A stretch of DNA of 64,000 nucleotides from Dactylellina haptotyla (GCA_031310005.1 CM062380.1:682001-746000); one strand, 5' to 3'; shown: positions 1 through 12,215, counted from the stretch's first letter. The notes: generated from the sequence alone by a model not told the origin. Numbers and translations: made by a program.

Positions 1-208
1 GTTTCAGGAGACCAGGACGTTGGATGAAGTTGTTGCACATAGAGAGCTAGAAATTGGCGTGGGGGAATTGAGCGAGAATTTCGTTGGGGAGTTCGAGGAG
101 GTATTCCGTATGGTGAAAGCGTATTATAAAGAGTTGGAAGTCATCGCAAATTCGCTGGAGGGGTTGCTGGTGGCCGTTGTGAACGAGTACGGGGAGAGGG
201 AGGATTGA
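1..208 (+). CDS. C-terminal end of an unknown gene, cut by the window edge
   Basis: The frame starting at base 2 is open from the edge to a TGA at 206-208 and gives about 68 residues. They are rich in Glu, Val and Leu and look helical, with charged residues spaced as in a coiled coil (for example VFRMVKAYYKELEVIANSLE). No ATG lies in this frame inside the window, so this can only be a 3' exon. I do not recognise the family. It could also be a chance open frame, although the composition is protein-like. Confidence 0.4.
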   Translation, partial: FQETRTLDEVVAHRELEIGVGELSENFVGEFEEVFRMVKAYYKELEVIANSLEGLLVAVVNEYGERED

Positions 209-696
209 TCCCGACTAAATCTGGTCGTATTCGGTATATATATATCATGCTTGTACAAAGAGTAAGTTCCAAATATTCGTATTGGGGTCATATATCCACC
301 TTGACGACATAACTCGATATATATATCTCAAAGAAATTCATGCCTAGTGTGTCTTAGCTGACGGTTATCAATATACATTTGTTGGAGATGTCGTATTTTC
401 ATTCGGTTAAACGGCGCTAATGTTGTAGCTGACTAAACCTCGACACAGATCGATATCTACAGATAACGAAGCCGGTATCAAACCCCTAAAGAAGTATTTC
501 TCTTTATCTCTATACGAAACCGAGAGATTAATGATCCCTCCGAAATAATATCAACCCAATGTGACGTCAAATTTTCTGTCTTATCGTCGAGAAAATCGGC
601 TTGCGTGAATGTGTTGTGTTAGCTAAGTTTGGTTCACTGAGCCTCAGAAATTGCGTTTGAAACCACGCACGCAACCACACCATCAAACCGAAAATA
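209..696. other. AT-rich intergenic stretch
   Basis: Contains several TATATA runs and no convincing coding frame, RNA gene or mobile element. It probably holds the 3' region of the edge gene. Confidence 0.5.
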
Positions 697-1040
697 TGGA
701 TTACCAATCGACCAAACTACACCACGTGACCCACGACATTTTCGGCCGCGAGGCCGGACATAAACCTCTTCTCGATTTGGTAATTAGCGTCTCTGAGGCC
801 GTCAAGAATTCCCTACTTTGTATCATTCGGTGGGACTTTTCAACCGGGTTTCGCCCAATTTGGATGGGGTGGACATTACTCGCGGCAGTTTTCACTTCGC
901 AGTTCGGAATCTTGGCTGTCGGCTTATTTGGATTTAGAAGAGACCAGAAAATGCCGAACGCCTTTCGGATGCGATTCAATGTCAATCCTGCGATGCTTAG
1001 GGCATTGCACCATTTGCGTAGGAAATTGTTGATTGTGTAA
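697..1040 (+). CDS. Possible small membrane protein, unrecognised
   Basis: An open frame of 114 codons starts at an ATG at 697 and ends at TAA. It has one hydrophobic segment (WMGWTLLAAVFTSQFGILAV, about residues 56-75) followed by a basic tail with many Arg and His residues. There is no family match I can name and no intron. The opposite strand is also open over 701-985, which weakens the case. It may be a real orphan or a chance frame. Confidence 0.22.
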
Positions 1041-1143
1041 TCTGAAATGTTGTCAAGATATCGCGGAGCATTTTTCGCTGGTTTAATTGTATGGTTTCGG
1101 ATTGCGGAAGCTTAAGCTACCGAGTACTAGTAGGCCGGAAAGC

Positions 1144-1150
1144 TATAAAA
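1144..1150 (+). promoter_or_regulatory. TATA box candidate for the dehydrogenase gene
   Basis: TATAAAA lies about 155 bases before the ATG at 1300 and is followed by a CA-rich leader. Position and sequence fit a TATA element, but no transcription start is known. Confidence 0.35.
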
Positions 1151-1299
1151 TGAACGGTGATTCTCCCTCATTTAGCTTTTGAACAACATCATCATCAACA
1201 TTATTCGATTCAATTCAATTAATATCCAAACTCATATATCTAATCAGCAAATTTCTACATATTCCCACTTTCAACCAATAACCTATCAAGTCTTTCGCA

Positions 1300-2446
1300 A
1301 TGGCAACCATGAAAACTCTCACCATTAACCCGGATGCCAGTTCCACCCTCACCGAGATACCAATTCCTACTCCGGGACCCCATGAAGTTCTGGTCAAAGT
1401 GGTTGTCGCGGGTTCTAACCCCAAAGACTGGAAAATACCACAATGGACCAACAAGCCCGCCAACACGGGCGACGATATGGCCGGTATTGTTGAGGCCGTA
1501 GGGTCAGAAGTCTACGAGTTCAAGAAAGGGGATAGGGTCATGGCCTATCGGTACTGGCTGAACCCATACGGTACCTATGCCGAGTACGCTATCGCCTACG
1601 ACTTTATGACTGTTAAGATTCCCGAGAAGGTGTCTTTTGAAGGTAAGCTTTCACCCTTAAAATAGCAAGATATAATTGGGACAGGAACTAAATAGTATAT
1701 ACCGAGCTATAGAAGCAGCAACAATTCCTCTAGCAGCTTTAACTGCCGTGGTTGGACTCTATGAGACTCTCCGTCTCCCACAACCCTGGATTCCAGCAAC
1801 CAAGCCAACCCCGTTGGTGGTCTACGGTGCTGCCACCGCAGTTGGAGCATTTGCAATCAAATTGGCCAAGCTATCCAACATTCATCCTATTATCGGCGTT
1901 GTCGGCCGTGGTAAAGACTTCGCCGAGACTCTGATCGATAGGAGCAAAGGCGACGAACTGGTAGACTACAGAGACGGCAATGAGGCCGTGGTGAATGGTA
2001 TCCACGCCGCCCTCAAGAAGAACGGCTTTGAGAAGGCAGACCACGTATTCGACGCTGTCAGCGAGCACGGAAGCGCAGTGGACGCTGCAGCTGTGTTGAG
2101 CGAGACCGGGAAGATCGCGGGTGTGTTGGGCCTGGATATGGATGAGAAAACGAAGGTCTTGCCGAAGGATTTGAACTGGGAGTGGACGCTTGTTTCTTGG
2201 ACGTACGAGACGGAGTGGAAGGAAGGGAGCGAGGAGAGGAAGCAGGGGGCTATCGTGGCGGGAAGGGAAATGGGGTTCTTGTACATGCGCTGGATGGTCA
2301 GGGGGTTGGATGAGGGGTGGTTCAAGGGACATCCGTACGAGATTGTCGAGGGGGGGTTGAACGGGGTTAGCGAGGCGTTGAAGAGGTTGAAGGATGGCAA
2401 GTCGAGTGCGGTCAAGTTTGTGTACCGGGTTGAAGATACGAAATGA
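1300..2446 (+). CDS. Medium-chain dehydrogenase/reductase (quinone or enoyl reductase-like)
   Basis: Two exons (1300-1642, 1713-2446) separated by a 70-base intron give 358 aa. The splice joins KVSFE to EAATIPLAALTAVVGLYETL, the usual MDR segment before the cofactor domain, which confirms the junction. The N-terminal GroES-like fold covers about residues 1-120 (PGPHEVLVKV, SNPKDWK, GDDMAGIVEAVG). The Rossmann part has VVYGAATAVGAFAIKLAKLS as its dinucleotide loop. The Cys and His ligands of catalytic zinc are absent, so this is the zinc-free branch (CipB-like or trans-enoyl-reductase-like), probably cytosolic and NADPH-dependent. Such enzymes often serve secondary metabolism, but no polyketide synthase or similar gene is adjacent. 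The substrate cannot be told from sequence. Confidence 0.88.
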
Positions 2447-3080
2447 TCTCATTCGGTTCCTCTGTATACCTGAATATCTAGTCTAGACTCTCAATCTTTT
2501 GCGTAGTATTCTTTATATCTTGATTTAACTGCGGTAATGACTATTAGCAATATGGATGTTAATGTTATTACCTTGTCCTGCCACTTAAACGAATAAAACT
2601 TAAGTTTACAAAAATGATCTTATCACGAATATCTATTAGTAGCAGCGGAATACAACCTCGATACCACAGGCCTGGTCTCGTAAACTAGAACCCCCCCTGT
2701 TGAACTGGATCTGGCTTGGATTTTGGTGCCAAATGCGGTTGTTGTGTTGCTGATTGATGGGCAAGAGATGGGCAGGAAATGTGTTGCGGTGTTGTCGAAC
2801 CAGATCACGTGAGCGCCTTAGTAATTGGGAAATCTCGAAACGAAACGAAATGAGCCAGCCACGAAAGAAAACACTCCCAAACCATCACATCCACCGCGAC
2901 GGAACCATCGTCATCCATCACCGCCGGGCCCCGAGACTCTCTTCGTCACCGGTACAGGCTCCACCGCACCCTCTCATACACTAACTGATTATCTTCCACT
3001 TTTAAATTACACGGTACTGATACTAGACCAGGGTCGTGGTGCCAGTCGGTCGCGCGTGTCGACGTCAAAAAACTCCCATC
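2447..3080. other. Intergenic region and SF3B1 promoter
   Basis: Holds the 3' end of the dehydrogenase transcript and the promoter and leader of SF3B1. Open frames here are shadows. No RNA gene or repeat seen. Confidence 0.5.
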
Positions 3081-6000
3081 ATGTCGGACAGTACGTTCGC
3101 CCCTTTGCCCCCTGCTGCTCTTCACCGTGCTAACCACCCGTCCGCAGGTGACTTTGACCAAGTCAAGCGTCTCCAGCAGGAACGGAATGCCTCCAAAATC
3201 GGCTCCAAACGCGCCCTCGATACATCCACCCAGCGGAAAGACTTCTCCACCAAGGCCTCCCTGACCTCCAACTTCGACAAGGACCTCTACGGCGACAGCA
3301 ACGGCGACAGATACGATGGCTACAGCCGGGAAATCGTCGATGAGGACGAGGAGATGGAGGACGCCAACGGTGAACGGCGGCTTGTGGGACAGTACACCGC
3401 CACCAAGGAGATGATGAACGAGTTCATTCGCGATGACGAGGACCCGTTGTCCGGACGCACCGAAGGCAGCAGAATTGCAGACCGCGAAACCGACTACCAG
3501 AAACGCCGCTTCAACCGTGGACCCCTCACCCCAACCCGTGCCGACGCATTTGCGAACAATCGACAGGATGGTGCTGGTGTTGATGGCGAAGAAGGCGGCC
3601 GGAGCTACCGCGAAATCATGGCGGAAAACGAATACGAACGTGAGAAAGCGCGAGTCTTGAAGGCTATTGAAGAGAAGTCCCGGCTGGGGGAAGCTGACGC
3701 CGACGATCACCAGGCCACGCTCTCTATCACAGACTCTGCCGACGCGAGCGCGGATAAGGAAAACGCCCCGGAAGGCAGACGGAGGAAGAGAAGGTGGGAT
3801 GTCTCAACAACAGACTCTGCCAGCGCAGCTACAGAGACCAAAGCCGAAGAGCCGAAGAAGCGGTCGAGGTGGGATGAAACTCCAGCACCCGTTGCTCCTG
3901 GAGAAACTCCCAGACGGTCTAGGTGGGATCAAGCCCCTGCCCTTGTTCAAGCTACTCCAGTTGGAAACCAAGGCTTAGTGACGCCGATGCACACATCATC
4001 TGCCCCAGCGGTACCGGCTGTTCCCTTCGGCGTTGAATACGGTCGAAACACCGCGCTCTCCGACGAAGAACTCGACGCCATGCTTCCCAAGGAAGGCTAC
4101 AAGATCCTCGAGCCACCAGCGGGATACATGCCTATTCGCACACCAGCACGAAAGCTCATGGCCACACCGGCGCCTATTGCCTCCGCATCGGGTGTCGGCG
4201 GCTTCATGATGCAGGAACCGGAAAACGCTAAGCTCTTGGGCAAACAACTCCCAACAGATATTCCCGGAGTCGGAGACTTGCAGTTCTTCAAACCTGAGGA
4301 TATGGCCTATTTCGGTAAACTCGTCGAAGGTGGTGACGAAAACGCTATGTCTGTCGATGAGTTGAAGGAAAGGAAAATCATGAGATTGCTGCTCAAAGTC
4401 AAGAACGGTACACCACCCATGAGGAAGACAGCTCTGCGTCAATTGACAGACAATGCCCGAGCATTCGGTGCCGGTCCCCTCTTCAACCAGATCCTCCCAC
4501 TTCTCATGGAACGCACACTGGAGGACCAGGAACGTCATTTGCTCGTCAAAGTCATCGACCGTATTCTTTACAAACTGGACGACTTGGTTCGGCCGTACGT
4601 ACACAAGATCTTGGTCGTTATCGAACCTCTTCTTATCGACCAAGATTATTATGCTCGTGTTGAGGGTCGAGAAATTATCAGCAATCTGTCCAAGGCGGCT
4701 GGTCTGGCACATATGATTTCGACAATGAGACCGGATATCGATCATGTCGACGAGTATGTGCGAAACACCACCGCTAGAGCGTTCGCTGTGGTTGCATCGG
4801 CGTTAGGAATACCGGCGCTCCTACCCTTCTTGAGAGCTGTGTGCAGGAGCAAGAAATCTTGGCAAGCACGACACACGGGTGTGAAGATTGTACAGCAAAT
4901 CCCCATCCTCATGGGCTGTGCCATCTTGCCTCATCTGAAAGGTCTTGTGGACTGTATTGGTCCCAACTTGGAGGACGAGCAAGCCAAAGTCCGAACCGTC
5001 ACATCCTTGGCCATCGCCGCTCTGGCGGAAGCAGCGCACCCCTATGGTATTGAGAGTTTCGATACCATTTTGAACCCGCTGTGGACTGGTGCCAGGAAGC
5101 AGAGAGGTAAAGGCCTGGCTGGTTTCTTGAAAGCTGTTGGATACATTATCCCTCTCATGGACGAGGAATACGCCAATTACTATACGGCACAGGTTATGGA
5201 GATCTTATTGCGAGAATTCAATTCTCCGGACGAAGAGATGAAGAAGGTCGTATTGAAAGTTGTGTCGCAGTGCGCTTCCACCGATGGTGTTACTGCTGCA
5301 TACTTGAAGGAGGAGGTGCTTCCGGAGTTCTTCAAGTGCTTCTGGATTAGGAGGATGGCGTTGGATAAGAGGAATTACAGGCAGGTGGTAGAGACTACCG
5401 TCGATGTCTCGCAGAAGGTCGGAGTGTCTGAGATTATTGAGCGTGTGGTGGACCATCTGAAGGATGAGAGCGAGGCTTACAGAAAGATGACGCTGGAAAC
5501 AATCGAAAAGGTCATTGCGGCGTTGGGTGCGGCAGATATTGCGGAGAGATTGGAGGAGAGACTTATCGACGGTGTTCTTTATGCCTTTCAGGAACAGACT
5601 GTGGAGGATGTCGTCATGCTCAACGGCTTCGGAACGGTGGTCAACGCACTGGGAACACGCTGCAAGCCTTATCTTCCGCAGATTGTGAGTACGATTTTGT
5701 GGAGGCTGAACAACAAGTCCTCAACTGTGCGACAGCAGTCCGCCGATTTGATCAGTCGTATCGCGATGGTTATGAAGCAATGTGGGGAGGATGCGTTGAT
5801 GGGCAAGCTGGGTATTGTGCTCTACGAATACCTTGGTGAAGAGTACCCTGAAGTCTTGGGTTCTATTCTCGGCGCTCTGAGATCCATTGTCACCGTTGTC
5901 GGTATCAATTCTATGCAACCGCCCATCAAGGACCTTCTACCCCGTCTCACGCCTATTCTTCGAAATCGTCACGAAAAGGTCCAGGAAAACACCATCGATC

Positions 6001-6855
6001 TTGTCGGCCGTATCGCAGATAGAGGACCCGAATTCGTCTCCGCTCGAGAATGGATGCGTATCTGTTTCGAACTTCTTGACATGCTGAAAGCCCACAAGAA
6101 GGGTATCCGTCGAGCTGCGAACAACACTTTCGGTTTCATCGCCAAGGCTATCGGTCCGCAGGATGTCCTCGCCACTCTCCTCAACAACTTAAGAGTACAA
6201 GAACGTCAGTCCCGTGTGTGTACTGCCGTCGCGATCGGTATTGTAGCCGAAACTTGCGCACCTTTCACTGTTTTACCGGCTTTGATGAACGAATACCGAG
6301 TGCCAGAGCTGAACGTGCAGAATGGTGTTCTGAAGAGTTTGAGTTTCTTGTTTGAGTATATCGGCGAAATGGCGAAGGATTACGTTTATGCTGTTACCCC
6401 GCTACTGGAGGATGCTTTGATCGATCGAGATCAGGTGCATCGACAGACCGCGGCCAGTGTGGTTAAACATGTTGCGCTCGGTGTGGTCGGGTTGGGATGT
6501 GAGGACGCCATGATGCATTTGTTGAATCTGCTCTATCCGAATTTGTTTGAAACTTCGCCGCACGTTATCGATCGAATCATTGAGGCTATCGATGCCATTC
6601 GTATGGCGATTGGACCGGGTTTGGTGATGAATTATGTGTGGGCTGGGTTGTTCCATCCGGCGAGGAAGGTTAGGACACCGTACTGTAAGTTTTCTAATAT
6701 ACTCTATACTACTTGAATAACCGAATGCTAATATGATATTTTAGGGCGACTCTACAATAACGCTTACGTTCAATCGGCGGATAGCATGGTTCCTTTCTAC
6801 CCGAATCTCGATGAAGACAAGCTACTGAGGAAAGAGCTGTATATCTTGGTGTGAG
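3081..6855 (+). CDS. SF3B1: Splicing factor 3B subunit 1 (SF3B1/Hsh155/Prp10)
   Basis: Core U2 snRNP protein that clamps the branch-site helix in the nucleus. Exon 1 has only 10 bases (3081-3090, encoding MSD plus one base). Intron 3091-3147 follows, then a long exon to 6684, intron 6685-6744 and the last exon. The protein opens [13 protein letters not shown]. Its N-terminus has three RW-type U2AF-ligand motifs (RRWDV, SRWDE, SRWDQ). From about residue 400 on, HEAT repeats closely match human SF3B1, including SARHTG/KIVQQ-like and DEQAKVRT segments and NRHEKVQEN. The positions of the human cancer hot spots H662, K666 and K700 and of pladienolide-site R1074 and V1078 are unchanged. The extreme end is odd: an extra T at 6840/6841 shifts the frame after KEL. 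The stop at 6853-6855 assumes the expected short tail; otherwise the frame runs on to about 6983. Confidence 0.96.
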
Positions 6856-7569
6856 GAGGTTATCGAGATGTGTTTATCTTTCTATATATTTTCTTCTCTT
6901 TTCGCTTCGGGTTTCATATTACCCTCTTTTATAGCTTCTGCTGTATACCTTTTAGTGTTTCTTATGTTCTAAACAGTTTGTAATGCGGCCTATTGTACCG
7001 ACAAATACTCTGCGGTTAACGGCTGAGGCAAAAAAAGATTGATTTAGTATTTTGACTTTTTCGGTTTACACGGTTTTCCATTTACTTAGGTTTGCTTTTA
7101 TGTTTATCGTCATCATCACCATCATCACTATGCATTTTATTCTGGAAGTATCTAAAGACGGAGAAGAAGAAAAGAACTGAGCTTGTATTACTACTATTTT
7201 GGGTGGGATGAATGTGAATTTAACTCTTCTATTACTACTCAGCCTTAAGGGTGTTTGAACTTGGTGAGCCAACTCTTGATAGTCTGTTTACTCCATTTGA
7301 ATGGTAACATGGTAATAAACACGATTCGATGACAAAAAGGAATGTTCCAGCAGCTCCAAACTCCTCCCAGTCATGAGCTCATAGATATAATCCAGCACGC
7401 CACAGTATTGAACTGCCGCAGGCTCCCGAATAGTTTTCTTAAAATCCCTCTCCCCAACAGAACAGCAGCAAAACTTAACAACTAGAGAGAAAAAAAGAAT
7501 ACAAATTAAGGGTATCTGATCGATAGCATGCAAACGTGAGAGACAAAAAAAAGGAGGAACAAATCTCCT
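6856..7569. other. Convergent 3' region
   Basis: T-rich and AT-rich sequence between the ends of SF3B1 (+) and the exonuclease gene (-). It should contain both polyadenylation regions. No gene seen. Confidence 0.5.
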
Positions 7570-8508
7570 TCAACGCCATCCAGCTGGCCCTCTGGCCCGT
7601 TCTCTTCCCTTCGGATCGTAATTCGGATCATCTGCCATCGCTAGTCGTTTCTGCACTTCCTGCGAGATCTGTATCTTCCTCCAGCTTTTAGTAGGATGTC
7701 CCAAATCGGCTTCGAACAACCCCCAGAGATCCCGTAAGAAACTGACATCCTGCACGCAGTACCGTCCCACCTCGGGCCTCAGGGGACGTTCGTTGAAGAC
7801 TTCGTAGCTGCCGCCCTTTTCTGGCGCGAAGAGGTTCACGCCTTCGTCTTTGGTTGCCTTCCAGGAGATTAATTGCTGCGGGGACATGATCGGGTACGAT
7901 TGCAGGACTTTGGCGAGGCCGTTGAGGTAGTGTTTTTTCCCGGGGCGGGAGGCGAGTTCCATCAGTTGCACGTCGACGACGCCGGCCATGCGCACTTTAT
8001 AGTTGTTCACGAGGGCGTCGTTGTCATTGCGGGCGTCGAAGAGGACGACGGGGACGGTTGGGTCTTCGAGGAGGGATTTGAGCGTGTTGGTTGGGTTTAC
8101 GCGACCTGGGGTGGTGAAGGCGGCTTGTTGCAGGGTGTGCACGTCGATTAGGTATGTTGTGCGGAGCGGGGAGGCGTAGATTGTCAGGATGGAGATTGAG
8201 CCGTACCTGGAAAGGTTGATTCCCTCCAGGTCAATGTAGAGGGATGGCGGGTAGGTTGGTAACGGGCTCAGGAGGTCTACGACGGTGGAAAGTTCCGAGG
8301 TTGTGGATATCAAAGTGTATGGGTTTTCAAAGGTCGTGGGGGAAACTGGGGTATTATTGAACATGTTGGACGAGATAACCACTGGAGGAGCTATGTTCAA
8401 GACTGGTGAAGTTCCTTGGTTGGCTGGAATAAACGGGGCCGCCAAGGGATTAGGTATATGGCTGGATCCCGGTCGAGCCGGGTCTGGCGGAATAGGTACG
8501 AAAGCCAT
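7570..8508 (-). CDS. DEDDy 3'-5' exonuclease domain protein (EXD1/RNase D-like)
   Basis: A single-exon gene of 312 aa starting at ATG 8508. A Pro-rich N-terminal stretch of about 65 residues precedes one DnaQ-like exonuclease domain. Exo I is YIDLEGINLSRYG (D93, E95), exo II is LFDARNDNDAL (D158 or D162) and exo III is RYCVQDVSFL (Y250, D254). This is the DEDDy set, so the metal-binding residues look intact and activity is plausible. Fungal proteins of this type act on RNA or DNA 3' ends, but the substrate is unknown. The short basic tail (PKGRERARGPAGWR) could bind nucleic acid. It lacks the helicase and HRDC domains of larger relatives. Confidence 0.85.
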   Translation of the reverse strand: MAFVPIPPDPARPGSSHIPNPLAAPFIPANQGTSPVLNIAPPVVISSNMFNNTPVSPTTFENPYTLISTTSELSTVVDLLSPLPTYPPSLYIDLEGINLSRYGSISILTIYASPLRTTYLIDVHTLQQAAFTTPGRVNPTNTLKSLLEDPTVPVVLFDARNDNDALVNNYKVRMAGVVDVQLMELASRPGKKHYLNGLAKVLQSYPIMSPQQLISWKATKDEGVNLFAPEKGGSYEVFNERPLRPEVGRYCVQDVSFLRDLWGLFEADLGHPTKSWRKIQISQEVQKRLAMADDPNYDPKGRERARGPAGWR

Positions 8509-8558
8509 GATCTTGATATCGATTTAGACTTGCAAACTTGCCAGATAAACTGATAGGA

Positions 8559-8576
8559 AGAGAGAGAGAGAGAGAG
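8559..8576. repeat. (AG)9 microsatellite
   Basis: Nine AG units about 50 bases upstream of the exonuclease start codon, read on the plus strand. On the gene strand it is a CT tract, common in fungal promoters and 5' leaders. Confidence 0.8.
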
Positions 8577-10231
8577 CGGATATGGTAAGAGCGTTTGTTT
8601 ACTGAGGTAGATATAATTGAAATCTACGCCTCGGCCTCGGTGGATTGGAAAATGGGCTAACGTGTACAAGATTCGAAAACTCGAGCTCGACCGCGTGGGT
8701 ACTATATATACTACTTCTTATTGGTGTTAATTCCTCTGTTTTGGTATATTATTTATAGGCCCGTTTGAGCCGCAGACTCGGACGATGAAGGATCTGTTGT
8801 CACACACGCAATGCATGCAGCCGGCACGGAAATACCTGCAGAAACTGACTCACATGGAAGGTTCTACGGCCGCCGTTGTGTTGTCCGCGCAAAAATGCAA
8901 CAATGCTCTGTGCCACACAGCAGCAAACACTGTTTACCGTCCGAATCGGTATGGTTCTACTCTATTTTGCGGCGAGGTACCTAAATACGTCGGTATCGAT
9001 GCTTCTGGAAGGATAACCGGTTTAAGGGGTTTGCGATCGAAGTTTTACAGCCGCTATAGTTCTTCTGAGCATTCCGGCGCTTATTATTTATTAGCTTTGG
9101 ACTTTTGATTGCCTTTCATTCTTCAATCATCGGAAGTGACGAGTCACATGAGCTTATTCGACGCAACGCAGAAAATGCAACAAACTATACCTATCAGCCT
9201 CTTAAATCCTTTAGCTGCAGATGGCCAGCAGACTTTCAAAAACCGTCAAGAAAGATTTCAGCGAACGCGCAAAGAAATTCTTTGGTTGTCCGCAAGCTGA
9301 GTAATGCACAGGGCTGCGAAAATGTCGGAAAGGCGCTAGTGCAAAGTTTAAGGTATCGATGTTAACGCTTGTCCCGATCTGTTTGAGATTTTGGGTGGAC
9401 TCGCTTGGGCCTCTTGCCACTTGCCCGGGTAGCTCCATAAATCGCAGATCTTCCTCAAAAAAAAGATGGATATTTTGAACCTTTAAGGCCTGGGGAATTT
9501 AACATGCGTATTTGTTTTGTCCATGTCGAAAAAAAATTTCCGGACGCCCGCGCACCAGGGTTTCATTGACTCGTCATACAGTTTTCGAGGTATCTCACGG
9601 CTGAATTGGGCGGCACAATGATAGCTATAGTCACAGGGACTTGCTCTCCATTCCCCGGCCCCTCTTCCTGCTCGCGCTTTGTTTTTTTTTTATTGCTTAT
9701 CTCTGGTCTATTCCCTTTCTTCGGAGTCGAACTCTCAAGTCGAACTGCTGATGGAATTTAAGGCGGATTTTTTGATACGCACGGTAAAATCCGAACCTTT
9801 ATATTGTGCAGTCTTAGCTGATAAGGTTTGCTTTGCATGTCTCCACCAGCGCACGGAGGATCCACCCCAGGAACTTCCCCCGCCCATGTCAGGCTGCCTC
9901 TTCAGGAGTAAAATTATGGTCCTTTAAAGTGTCTTCTCGTGAATATATTGGGCGACTTGGAACCGGCTTTGGTGGTACTGGACATTCTCTCCCTTCTGCA
10001 AAATCCACTTTGATACTCTTTTTTTTCTTAAAAAAATCATTGTAGTGTTATTTACCCACTTACCACTGGTTCGCGACTTTCGAAAATACCCGAGACTTTT
10101 ACGTGCCAAACAGCGGTTGGACTTCGATATATATGATAAATTGAAGAGGCATCTATTAGGAAGGGGGAGGGGGGACGCTTATTACCTCGGAATATTGGAC
10201 ACATTTCACTACGCCCTCCGAATAAGATAAA
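8577..10231. other. Long intergenic region between divergent genes
   Basis: Contains the promoters of the exonuclease (-) and rhodopsin-like (+) genes. A 107-codon frame at 8785-9108 begins with ATG but has no recognisable domain. A T-rich, pyrimidine-rich stretch near 9660-9725 and an A-rich stretch near 10020-10040 are the only notable composition features. No RNA gene found. Confidence 0.45.
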
Positions 10232-11845
10232 ATGTGGAAGCCACCAAATCCGCAGACCGACTATGACAGAGATTATCTTCGAGCTCTATTCCCACTCTTC
10301 GAAGCCAAGCAGTTCCCTAAAGATTTCGAATTTCCTCAAGTCGTCGACCCGAACTATGTACCACCGATCAACACATTTTACTGTTTCGTGACAGGCCTCA
10401 TATTTGTCAGTGCAACATGCTGTGTATCGCTTTTGAGGTTTTGGATTCGAGCACGGGGGGCTTTCGGCGTAGATGACTGGGTCATGCTTGCCGCGTTCGT
10501 ACGTTCGATTTTTGTGCCTATCGAAAACCCATTCGTCGTCTCATATAGTTATTCTGTAGTTTTCATATTGCTGCTTCAATGTCGTGAACATAGTCGGTAA
10601 GTAGTTCTCCTCTGTCACACTGCCTTATATCAGCTCTGTGCTTGATATCTAATTAGCCACCTTCAATAATAGTTGTGTTTGATAGCGGCATTGGATATCA
10701 CTTATATGATAATTCGATAATAGATATCTATGCCTTTCTAGTTGTAAGTCTCATTCATCCTGGCTCGCCAGACCGCGACTGGTTTTCTTGACAGAAAGGA
10801 AATCTCGCTGATAGGCTAATAAAACCAACAGTGTCAGTTTCTCCATGTAATATTTTATTTCATGACGCTTAATCTCGCCAGATGTTCCATTCTTCATCTG
10901 TTCCTTCGTCTTTCACACTTACAGTCTCCGAAACAACAAAGATATCTGTGGTTCGTGAACGGGCTGTCTTACATCTATGGAATCGCATCCGTATTGTTTG
11001 AAATCTTTCAATGCGGTTTGCCCGTTGGCAAGAGTTTTAGTCTCCAGGCCTATTTTGATGGGAGCTGCATCGGGGCCAAGAATTTAACGGCATACGGGCT
11101 ATTCATTGGAGGGCATATTATTCTGGATGCTCTAACTATTTTCCCGCCTATGTATGTTCTCGGTCGACTGCCCCTGGCTCCGGGAAAGAAGTTTAATCTC
11201 ATCTTTCTTCTTATCCTGGGAGTTTTTACGATGGTAAGTATCTTGAGGCGTGTTCATCATTTTTACTGGCCGTAAGGACTAACAATATGTTAGGTAGCTA
11301 GTTCGATCCGCCTCTACGTGTTTTTTCGAATCATGGTCGACTCCTATGACATCACCTGGAATGCGACCGGTGTTGCTTTCTGGGGCATCGTCGAAAGCAG
11401 CGTGGCATTAATTATTGTCTCTCTACCTGCCCTCAACCAAACCCTGCTCAAATGGTTCCGACGAATAGTCAACGGCCCTTCAGAAGGGAACACCCGCGGA
11501 ACAATCACCGCACATGCTATCAGTATCTTTGAACGACGGCGTATTTTCCGACGACCCAACAAAACGGGCACCTCGATTACCGATACTGTAACGTTAACTG
11601 AAAGCGCGAATACGAACGATGCGGCCTACGTGGAGCTGGGTTCTGTAAACTCCGAGAGTCAAGCAAAGGCGCCTGTGACGACAATAGAAGAGCGCAGAAG
11701 ACACAGTTCGATTTCGAATCACTCATTTCTGATGCAGAGAAATACTAATGAATCCTTGCCGGACTTTTCTCGAACCTTTGATATTGCCGGGGAACTGGAA
11801 ATGTCAAACAAGGATCTGGATAAGTCGAAGTCTGGTTCGGATTAG
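10232..11845 (+). CDS. Fungal rhodopsin-like 7-TM integral membrane protein
   Basis: Five exons (10232-10498, 10560-10596, 10673-10743, 10832-11233, 11294-11845) give 442 aa with phases that add up. The family signature is clear: ARGAFGVDDWVMLAAF after TM1-2, then FNVVNIV, GIGYHLYDNS, LNLARCSILHLFLRL (TM4), a Cys-containing outer loop, GLFIGGHIILDALTIFPPMY and VASSIRLYVFFRIM. The cytosolic tail of about 130 residues is Ser/Thr-rich. This is the Pezizomycotina family often annotated as 'integral membrane protein' or Fung_rhodopsin, related to PTH11-type receptors but lacking an N-terminal CFEM domain. The usual KxS motif of TM4 is ARCS here. A sensory role at the plasma membrane is family-based inference. 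Confidence 0.87.
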
Positions 11846-12215
11846 ACAGTGAAGAGTTGAACTACGATTTTATAAGGGGTGGTATAGGCTGTTTTGCTTT
11901 CTTTTCTTTTTCTTTTGGCGCTATATTACTTTGAGGAGCGGCTTTTTAATCAAAATCTCAGCGAAATCTTTTATGAATATTTACGGGGACATATATATAT
12001 GGATTGCGTATATTGGGACGCAATTTTGATTACTTTTTTCATGATAGTATGGTAAATTAGCATTGGTCACTGAAAATTTAGCACTGGGGGTGCATCATAT
12101 CATAGTATCCGAATGTTCATTTCTTAGAGCCCAGTATTCTAGTATTTGCTTAGATCAAATGCTGTGATTTAGTTTTAAGCCGCTCATTTGGTTTGTCAAA
12201 TATTCTAAAATCCAA
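11846..12215. other. Convergent AT-rich 3' region
   Basis: T-rich downstream sequence of the receptor gene and of the Egh16-like gene. No gene seen. Confidence 0.5.

Noticed and set aside
1871-2452. 193-codon minus frame in the dehydrogenase gene
   Set aside because: Antisense to a clear coding exon and has no domain.
2946-3710. 254-codon minus frame over the SF3B1 start
   Set aside because: Overlaps the conserved SF3B1 exon; composition is that of an antisense shadow.
8785-9108. 107-codon plus frame with a real ATG
   Set aside because: No recognisable motif; the composition is that of intergenic DNA.
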